This document shows positions 55,724-64,000 of a stretch of 64,000 nt of DNA, one piece after another. The notes below the pieces were generated by a model, which was not told the origin of the DNA, made no database searches, and was given only the letters and a program-made list of their open reading frames with translations. The stretch's first letter is position 1. Each line of letters opens with the position of its first letter. Made by a program: the position numbers and the translations under genes. This stretch comes from Ophiura sarsii (taxonomy: Eukaryota; Echinodermata; Ophiuroidea; Amphilepidida; Ophiuridae): assembly GCA_035610835.1 (NCBI GenBank), contig CM069452.1, positions 8,079,109 to 8,143,108 of the forward strand. Reading direction: 5' to 3'.

Positions 55724-55969
55724 TAACTAGAGGAGGTGGAGGTGGGGAGGGAGGCTTGCCCTCCCTGATGCCCCCAAATGAAATGACAGTTATGCCCCCC
55801 CCCCCCCTGTCTCCCCTCACCCCCACTCAATTGAAGACCCTAGTTGCACTACTGAAAGAAGACATTATATAGGCCAATCTTGACTATTTAGTATTACACA
55901 AAACATAGACTTTTGGGTTACCTCAGACCATCCACCAGACAGTGATTAGAATCAGACAGGTTGCTGAAC

Positions 55970-56355
55970 AGGGCCGTCAGAAGGGGGGTGCGTTGGGTGC
56001 GGACGCACCCCCCTTGAAAATCTCTTCTTCTTTTTTTAAGGTAAAAATTGCGTTTTTCTTAGTTTCAAATTTCAATGATAGTAAAACTACTCATAAAACA
56101 TTGACTACAGTGTTTTTTGGACTGCAAAATTTTGTGTCCGTGCGAAATTTTTTGACGTGCGAAATTTTTTGACGTGCAAATTTTTTTTGACTTCACCCCC
56201 CCCCCCCCCCCCCCACTTACGTGAAATTCACGAGGTGACGGACTTGGAAAATTTTGGGGGCAACCTTTTACGAAAAAAAACCCTAGCTACGCCACTGCTT
56301 CCGGTAAAAAATCGTGAAAACGCACCCCCCTTGGGCAAAAGCTTCTGACGGCCCT
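55970..56355. mobile_element. Short DNA transposon with 7-bp target duplication
   Basis: 386 bp with ends AGGGCCGTCAGAAG/CTTCTGACGGCCCT, flanked by GCTGAAC on both sides (55963-55969 and 56356-56362). Internally related to 22973-23288. Confidence 0.82.
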
Positions 56356-56496
56356 GCTGAACCTGTCATGTCTCATATCAAACAAGACTTGTTTGTGGAA
56401 TTGCAATCTCAACGGAAGAAACACAACTCCCAGTGGAGAAATGGCTAGCTCACCTTGTCTACAAAAATGGAAAAGGAATCAAGAAATTTTAAGTTA

Positions 56497-57335
56497 AACT
56501 TAAGTTAAACCCTGACAAAACTGAGTTTTTTATTATGTCATCTTCTGATCACAAGACTAGGTTGCAAGATATCAATTTCTACATTGACGATGAGATAATT
56601 CCCCAATCGTCCACCGTACGTAACTTAGGTTTTGTCTTTGACTACAAATTGAATATGGACCAGCATATCACCAAACTTTGCAAAAACATCAACTGGCAAA
56701 TCCGGAATTTATACAGGATTCGCAAGTATATTGATCAAGAGACGTGCGCTAACATAGTTAGAGCAATGATTTTATCTCGCCTTGATTAATGTAACATTTT
56801 GTTTAACAATATTGCGCAAAAGGACGTCGATCGATTACAAAGGCTCCAAAATAAGTGTGCTCGCCTTGTTTTCCTGACACAGAGACGTACCTCTATCAGC
56901 CCTCTGTTGCGGAAACTTCATTGGCTTCGTGTTAAGGACCGTATCAAATTCAAAACTTTGCTCTATGTCTATAAGTCACTAAATGGGCTCTGTCCCCGGT
57001 ATATCGATGAGTGCCTCATTGTAAAGAGACCCCGTGATGGCTCTGTTACAACAAGATCGGACCACGGCCTGAACCTTAGGGTTCCTAAGACTTACAAGTG
57101 TGCCGGGGATAGGGCTTTTTCAGTGGCTGCTCCTATTCAATGGAACAAGATTCCAATTCATATTCGTAGTGCTCCTACAGTCACAGGGTTCAAATCCCTT
57201 CTTAAAACACACCTTTTCTCCTAAGTTCTGCTCTTTCCCTTGTTTGTATTGTTTTTGTTTTTGTCGTTGCGCTTTGTATCCTTTGGCAAAGGCGCATTAT
57301 AAATGCCGTTATTATTATTATATTATTATTATTTA
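56497..57335 (+). pseudogene. CR1-like LINE, 5'-truncated, with 3' tail
   Basis: RT C-terminal coding from about 56497 (LNPDKTEFF) to the stop after 57224: RNLGFVFDYKLNMDQHI, IVRAMILSRLD, LQRLQNKCARLVF, LHWLRVKDRIKFK, AFSVAAPIQWNKIP. One in-frame TAA at 56787-56789 replaces the tyrosine codon of the LDYCN motif. A GCGCATTATAAATGCCG end with ATTATT repeats follows. Confidence 0.9.
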
Positions 57336-57404
57336 TTATTTATTATTAAGAATAAAGACAGGGATATACATGTATTTATACAAACTGAAACAAATATTGG
57401 ACAG

Positions 57405-57810
57405 ACTACCCGTTATTGTTTGAGGATAATAGGTAGAGGTAAATGTCGTCTGCTAAAGTTTGAAGTGAATGATATCTGTCTTTTTTAAAATAGTCATCTG
57501 CTTAAAAGGATTGTAAAGACTTTAATGTAGTCTGCTAAGGATCCATCAAACAAAGACTATTACGGAGTCTGCTAAGGATCCATCAAACAAATTACGTTCG
57601 ACACGAGGGAACTTAACACACGAGCCTGCCAGGAAATGCTGACACATTGTAACGCTGGCTTTAGGTGTCATCTTGTAAAAGGTGAATGCAACTAAGTTAT
57701 AAAGCATGCAGTGGCTAGCCGTTGGATGCTGAAATTCTCGTACATATTGTAAAATGTGTCGCCTTTGCTCATGCCATTGTGATCGCTGTACAAAGAGAAA
57801 GGCAATGCAA
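57405..57810 (+). repeat. Dispersed repeat B, copy 2
   Basis: Homologous to 1470-1840. Contains a short internal duplication of TAAGGATCCATCAAACAA absent from the other copy. Confidence 0.8.
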
Positions 57811-58865
57811 CCTACACCCAACGTGAAAAACGTTCACATGGCGAATGCTCAACGTATACATAGCATATTGATCACAAAATTTTGAACATGTTCAAACAAA
57901 ATTTCCTAGACCCCAGGGCAACTCTGCGAACTCCAAACCGCTAACGAACAGCGTTCATGATAACCGGTGTCGCATCGCGAAATGCTCCGCACTTTTGAAG
58001 TATTGCTATTCAATTGCACAAATGTGTAGCTAAAAGTGCGATGCAAGAAGATTCCCTACTTGACATTTGATCACGTTCCATCAAAGCCAAACCTATTACT
58101 AGAAAAAAAAGTGCTATACAAAATTTGTGAATTGCTACACAAAACTAATAGTGTATCGCACTTTTTGCTACACAAAAAAATGCTGGAAAATGAACGCTGC
58201 TAACGAATATAACTTATGCCAAACGTGTCATAAACGAATTACAACTTACACGAAAGTACACCCAAAATTTCAAAAAATGTTGGGCATGTGTTAGCTCTAT
58301 TCACAACAGTGTAAATCCCGATGTATACTCCATTTCGCGGATGCAAATTTGTCGCGGCGTCAAATTTGCTCCCGCTTCTTTCGCGCGAGACAAATTCTGT
58401 TCATACTCTACGCGATAAATCAATCTTTGCAACGTTAATGTTATCGTTGGCTTAACCGTTCTTTACAGTTGCTGTTACTTGTTTTTACGATTACTTTAGG
58501 GATTTGTTTAGAGGGATTTAAATCCACAAAAAGCTTGATAAATCAAAGGATTTTAGTGATGCTTTCACAGGCAGCAGGTAATGATGCTATTGAACACATT
58601 GAAAATTGATTAAGAAGATGAGGTGGTCTTGGAAATAAAAAGGGAGCAAAAGGCCAAAATAATTGTCTGTGCAAATTCGCTACACGACAGTCTTTTATAC
58701 CCAATTTGTATCTGTGCATGCGTTAACGACTGTCTTGCATATACTCAGCTCAATAACGCTACATGGCAGTCTTGTATATAGTTTCGGCCTTTGAAATTTC
58801 AGGCGATTAGTGTCATGTAGTGATTGATTTATTGATTGAAGTTAAGCTTGCGTTCTGACCTGCAT
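57811..58865. other. No recognisable feature
   Basis: Contains several GTGCTACAC/TTGCTACAC words (58100-58200) but no gene evidence. Confidence 0.4.
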
Positions 58866-58869
58866 TGTT

Positions 58870-59060
58870 TTATAGTTCTCATCAATAGGTATATAATTGA
58901 TCAATATTTAATGTCTAATCAATCAAAATTTAATATTGATCATTCATTCTACTACGTACCTACAACATTGTAGACCTCTATACATTTATAGACCACAAAA
59001 TAATGATTTGGCCATACATGAAATGGATTATCAAATAAAAAATGCACATAGAATCTTGTT
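58870..59060 (+). repeat. Dispersed repeat D, copy 2
   Basis: Homologous to 3480-3680, same orientation. Confidence 0.65.
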
Positions 59061-59099
59061 TTACTCAATAATTATAACTTAGAATTTTAAAAACGTGCG

Positions 59100-59570
59100 T
59101 TGTATTTCAAACAAATAGAGCATCCAAATGCTTCAAATATTCATTAAAAACTCTAGACCTGGACGAGCGCTTCATTCATAAGCTTACTGTACCAATCACA
59201 TAACAGGCACTACCACTAGAGGGCAGTATTACAAATCTAAGAGTAAGGTCAGAGCAGTTCAACCAAGGTGTCATATCATGCAAATGGCCCCTCAAGCAGA
59301 TTGCAAGAATAGCTCTTTGAAAGACCTCTTTTAAGTCAGCAACTGAGTAACTACCTCGCACCATAAAGTGCTCAACCATTGACAACACTCATGTGCCGCA
59401 TGGGACATACTGTGAAAGGTTTTTTAGTTGTAGAAGTAGAAGAATGTCCCTATTTTAGATTTCCCAAGAGTTTTAATGCATGCACAAAACATGCAGCAAT
59501 TTTTGTTTTCAGGCGTAACTTAAAGGTATTTAGTTTGAATGATAAGGATATCAGTTGTTGTTAATCTATT
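59100..59570 (+). repeat. Dispersed repeat E, copy 2
   Basis: Homologous to 10540-10990, same orientation. Confidence 0.8.
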
Positions 59571-59724
59571 GCTACACATAAAAGCATCCCATATTGGTAA
59601 TTAAATAATGAAGCCTTTCATTGAAGAGCAGTTTAAAGGGCCTGGTTTCAATGTCAATCATTTGCAATTCTTTTAAAAATAAACATAGAAGTAAAGAACT
59701 GAATGCTATTATTGTACTATAATA

Positions 59725-60470
59725 TTAATAATAATAATGATAATAATAATGGTAATTTATAAAGCGCCGGTATCCGCCGCAAGCGACACTCATGGCGCTT
59801 CTCTGCGTAAACAACCAAAATAACATAAACATGCATAAGAACAAAGATGAGGAGAGTCACATCAAGCAAATATGTCTTCCAGTTTTTCTTAAAAATATGT
59901 ACAGAGTTTGACCAAAGATTTTCTAGTACAGGGATTATGATCTCTATTGAAATGTCTTTAAGAACTGATACTATTGTGTGTTTCATAGCACCTGTATGTT
60001 TGAATAGAGCGGTGATTAGCATGGGCATTGGTAGTCTCTTGCGACAACAGCATGGCCCTTGAAGAGCCTGTTGCGACACAAAACTAACGTTAAAAATGAG
60101 ATGGCACGGTGAAAGTGTAATTGCTTTTAACAATTTCAACATATTAAATTATCACATACATTCACCGTGTCCGATTGATTTTACTATATGTTTGATAATT
60201 GTACATAACTTCTCCACCCAGTGTTTTTAAAGAATTAAACTCGAACCCACGCGCACCGTATGGATAATGTGTGCATATTGCTCAGATCGATACTAATAGA
60301 TGCAATCGTTCAGGGAACGAGAGTGAATATTTATTGATGACTTGTTGTTGAGTTATTTCATGACAGGGCTAAATACTACACGTTCTTTATCTTTGTCCGA
60401 AACACACATAGCTTCAAACGACTTGGCGCACATAAGTATCACTGTACTAGAAATTCATTGGTTTGACAGT
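59725..60470 (-). repeat. Dispersed repeat C, copy 2, with LINE-type 3' tail
   Basis: The part from about 59930 on is the reverse complement of 2640-3200. On the minus strand it ends GGCGCTTTATAAATTACC followed by ATTATT repeats, a CR1/L2-type tail. Its 141-codon minus-strand frame is not recognisable as a protein family. Confidence 0.7.
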
Positions 60471-60684
60471 TTCACATATTCAGGCAACTTCGCTATGTGA
60501 AGGTATTTTACTAACAGTTGGAAAGAGTTTAAAGGAGTCACAAAGAAAAATGAAAATGGAGATTAAGAGTTTGAATGCATGCCAAACATGCAGCGCTTTG
60601 GAACATTCCTTTACAAGGGGATAAGCAAGAATTTGTTTTCAGGTTCAACTTAAAGGTTTTATTATGATTAGGATCAGTTGTTAA

Positions 60685-62729
60685 TCTGTTGCTACATACA
60701 AAACACATCCTGGATGAATAATAACATAATGAAATTTGTTGGTTATTAGTTCAAAATCAAAATGTATGTCAAATTGTTGCCATTATCGATACCATCTGAC
60801 ATAATAAAATGTTTTATTGCACACTCTCTATTTCTCCCTGTATTATTCATAAGCAATCATCATCAAACATGATCGTTGTAATGAAAGATTCAGTATCAAT
60901 ACAAATGCTATGAATTCCTTCTGCCGATCATCTTAACGAGCGTCTCAGATACTAAACATGCCGGGGAAATTCCAGAAGCGGTATAGTCTGTCTGAATAGA
61001 TTAATTAAAATAACAGTCGCAGTATCATAACGAAAATATGAAATGCATGCAGTAAAAACAGACAGAAACAATTGAATCATTGTTTTTATGTTTTCTGTTT
61101 TTAAAGTGGCGTGTTGTTTTACATACAAAAATATTGTTTTCATATTCATTGAAATCGAATGCTATTGAGGATTCAGCACATGATCGCATTAATCAGTTTC
61201 GACTGAAAAGACCTCGGGTTAAATAAAATACTTGTGTGTTATAAAGACGGCTCTGCATATTACCATTGTAAACCAAAATATTGTCAATAAACGTTACACA
61301 ACATACATTTGTTAAGGTTAGATTTGAAGGGTTAAAGCATCTACTCATAGGATCGTGTTTCCTTGCAAAACACAAGTCATTACGAGATTACAATATTCCT
61401 GTTGAAATTCCCCTGTGGAATGCCACTTGAGCAGTAATTGAAAATCTTGTCCAGATATTCATGATATTATGCTATCAATATCCTATAGATCTGAAATGAG
61501 ACGCCATGTTAACATGTCTTGTTAGTCGGCAGTGAGTCACAGAGTGTTTCAGTACATGAAGATTGCTATTCAAATTCAACACTCATTTTATAATCATTTG
61601 GGCAAGTGTTCCATAATTTGTTGAAATTATTAATTCTTTATAGATTTCTTTTTTTATTGTATTTTGTTTTGGGGATTTTAAAATGTATTTAAAAAAACAG
61701 TATAAAACCAAACCAGCAGGATTCAATAGCATTTAATTTCACATGTTTGATTTCTATTTAAAGATATGCGATCTTTTCCAGGGAACGCCCTCAATCCTCA
61801 ACAACAACAAATTGTGAAAAAATAAACTGAGACAGTTTATTTTTTCACTTTAAATTCACTCTAAAACCTTGATTTTGAGGTAATTAGTAATTGGTAATCG
61901 TATCGCTCTGTAACTCAGAATATATTTATGATTTATGATCAGAAATATATATCTGCAAGAAAATCTGCTCCCAAAAATTCGAGGATTGAGGGCGTCTCCT
62001 AGAATAGATCACATAATATACCTTTAAGTATAGCAATTAAAAAATAAAGAAGAAGTGTACATGTGCTAGAAGAAAAGCGGATTTCCATATGTCATGATAC
62101 CTTAGCGTATGTTTTCAATAGAGAGTTTTAAATAACCACCAAATAGACAAGACACAAGAACAACCAAATTGATAGGATATTGTAAAAGATAAGACAAGAG
62201 CTACAATGTCACAAACTAGTAAAAGGAATAACTTTCCGTTATTCTGCAAGACAAAATACTGCCACTCTCCCATATATCAAATTACAACATTTACAAATAA
62301 ACACTATGATAAACATCTTTTCAACATAAATATTCAAAGGCCATGTAAATACCCACTACATACAGAACCATCCAGCTGCTGCCATCCCCAACTTGCTAAA
62401 AGTAATGCATTCTACCTAAAAGCTATAAAATTGAGAAACTGATTTTGTCTCTTATGGACACAAAAAAATACCGCAAATTGTCTCTTTACAGGTATATAAT
62501 AAACAATGCAAGTGCAGGGCTGGATATCTGGGTTTTACACTTGTTGCAAAGTAAAGGTACACTACTCTCAGTCAACACCTTAGGGGTTATATGATTGAAA
62601 GCCTTTCATTCCCCTGTTGACTTTGACACATAATATCCTTCAAAATAGATATACTTGTCTGAATTAAAGGTACAAGAGTGTCAAATAATTCACAATACAA
62701 ATGGATTTAAGGCAAAATAAAAAATAAAA
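60685..62729. other. No recognisable feature
   Basis: About 2 kb of AT-rich DNA without convincing frames, terminal repeats or tandem structure. Confidence 0.5.
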
Positions 62730-63142
62730 CATGTTTAGCGTCCTGTCTTTTTGAAAAAAAGGAAGGAGGAGGCCCTTTTTTCTTCTTTTTTTCCCTCCAA
62801 AATGGCAGCCCGACACATTTTGTCAAGATAGCTGGCTGGGCTATTTTACTAGATGGTTGTCTGCTTTTTTCAAAATGACGCCACTTGGACTCTCAAGAAA
62901 TTACATATTGGCTTTTTATGGGCAAGATGAAACAGAAATTGAGACCAAAATGATGTCTTGTCCTGAGTTCTGAGAACCAGTTTATTTCACGGGGCAAACA
63001 CCGGGGGCAAACAGCTTCATACAAGAAGTGCTAAAGTCAAAATATACAATTTATTCAATTTAATTGGAAAAAAAGAAAATTAAAAAAAAGAAAAGAAAGG
63101 AGGCGGCCCCTAAAAAGGAAGCGGGCAGGGACGCTAAACATG
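62730..63142. mobile_element. MITE-like element
   Basis: 413 bp with perfect 14-bp ends CATGTTTAGCGTCC/GGACGCTAAACATG and A/G-rich subterminal tracts (GGAGGAGGCCC, GGAGGCGGCCCC). Confidence 0.7.
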
Positions 63143-63578
63143 ATTTTTTATTTATTTGGCATAATAGTTCATAGATCCCTGGTTTATATGTAATGGGAAG
63201 GTTAAAAGCCCTTGCCAGTTACAAATCCTGTTTGCGTTTATAGATCATGGTTACCGTTGTCAAAACAATATCAGAAAAACAAAATGCCAGGGTTATATAT
63301 CTCAATTACAACTCAGAACTGTTTGTTATACAATACAATATCTAGCAAATCAAGGGTTTACACACAACCATGCCAAAGGGAGCTCCTAAATTCTAAAAAT
63401 GTGCTAACAGTTTCTAGTTCTACCATGTCTACACAAGCTTACAAAATTATGCACAGATCTTAACAATTTGGATTGAATATTCCCAACTGTTGTTGTTTTA
63501 GTTTTGGTCACAGTTGCAAAGAAATAAAAAATAGACCGCAGCCATGTGCGGTAGCACGGTAGTAATAATAAATCATCG

Positions 63579-63683
63579 GAGTAATTCTGTTATACCCTTC
63601 ACAGAGGTATTCATTGTGCATGATTTTTAAGAACGACGCATACTACGATGTTGGTGTGTAGGGTATAACAGAATTATGCCAAA
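63579..63683. mobile_element. Short inverted-repeat element
   Basis: GTAATTCTGTTATACCC and GGGTATAACAGAATTATG are opposed about 105 bp apart, with ATCATC words outside each. Confidence 0.6.
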
Positions 63684-63911
63684 TCATCAACAGCATATTT
63701 CATTGGTGAAGATAGCCTTATTTACATGTATTAAATCATCCGGATATATTTCTCTTTCAAAACTCTTGTGTATAATTTAACTTTATAAAACAAAAATGTA
63801 ACCAGGGGCATTCTGTGGCAAATTGGTCCATTTTCATGTGCCAGAAATTCACTTCAGCTCCTATGGCAAATTTCAGGCCCCAAATGTATTGTAAAATTGT
63901 GCCACACAACT

Positions 63912-63912
<1 letters not shown>

Positions 63913-63944
<32 letters not shown>

Positions 63945-63975
63945 GACCAGTGCCCCCCCCCCCCCACCCCCCCAT
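63913..63975. repeat. G run of about 31 followed by C runs
   Basis: Long G homopolymer, then GAGACCAGTG, then C runs. Prone to sequencing error and to G-quadruplex or hairpin formation. Confidence 0.9.
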
Positions 63976-64000
63976 CGCAACCTTTCTCCTCCTGACCCCC

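Overview
The window is animal nuclear DNA. It is AT-rich, has long spliceosomal introns and is dense in short transposons, and it contains one assembly gap of exactly 100 N. Only one host protein-coding gene is recognisable. I assembled it exon by exon on the minus strand: a complete orthologue of TRIP4 (activating signal cointegrator 1, ASC-1), with 11 coding exons from 51866 down to 22177. Every junction is GT-AG, the phases agree throughout, and the predicted protein has 588 residues (human TRIP4 has about 581). The transposon families, tRNA-derived SINEs and CR1/jockey-like LINE tails suggest a marine invertebrate bilaterian, perhaps a hemichordate or echinoderm, but the sequence does not settle this.

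The most interesting locus lies in TRIP4 intron 8 (32320-33573). Eight hairpins, each about 64 nt, sit 156-190 nt apart on the same strand as TRIP4. Each 3' arm carries a miR-92-family mature sequence with seed ATTGCAC followed by the CCCGGCC-type core. One member shows a compensatory base change across the stem. The array would be transcribed with the TRIP4 pre-mRNA.

Layout: 1-3.7 kb holds dispersed repeats that recur in the same order and mostly the same orientation at 48-60 kb. 3.96-4.27 kb is a hAT-like MITE. 4.60-10.13 kb is a young Ty3/gypsy (Mag/SURL-like) LTR retrotransposon with near-identical 188-bp LTRs and a GTCAT target duplication. Its RT-RNase H segment is inverted between perfect 45-bp inverted repeats. 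10.4-20.8 kb holds LINE 3' fragments, several MITEs and a fold-back element. 22.18-51.87 kb is TRIP4, whose introns hold tandem arrays rich in AGGTCA-type half-sites, the miR-92 cluster, a piggyBac-like MITE with a visible empty site, a 2.6-kb non-autonomous element carrying a repeated 18-bp word, and a mariner-type 2.1-kb element. 53-64 kb holds a GC-rich repeat, a G/C-run tandem array interrupted by a Harbinger-like MITE, a LINE fragment and dispersed repeats.

The host content that works together is TRIP4 and its intronic miR-92 cluster. TRIP4 is a nuclear-receptor coactivator and a subunit of the ASCC/RQT ribosome-quality-control complex. Everything else is mobile or repetitive DNA.
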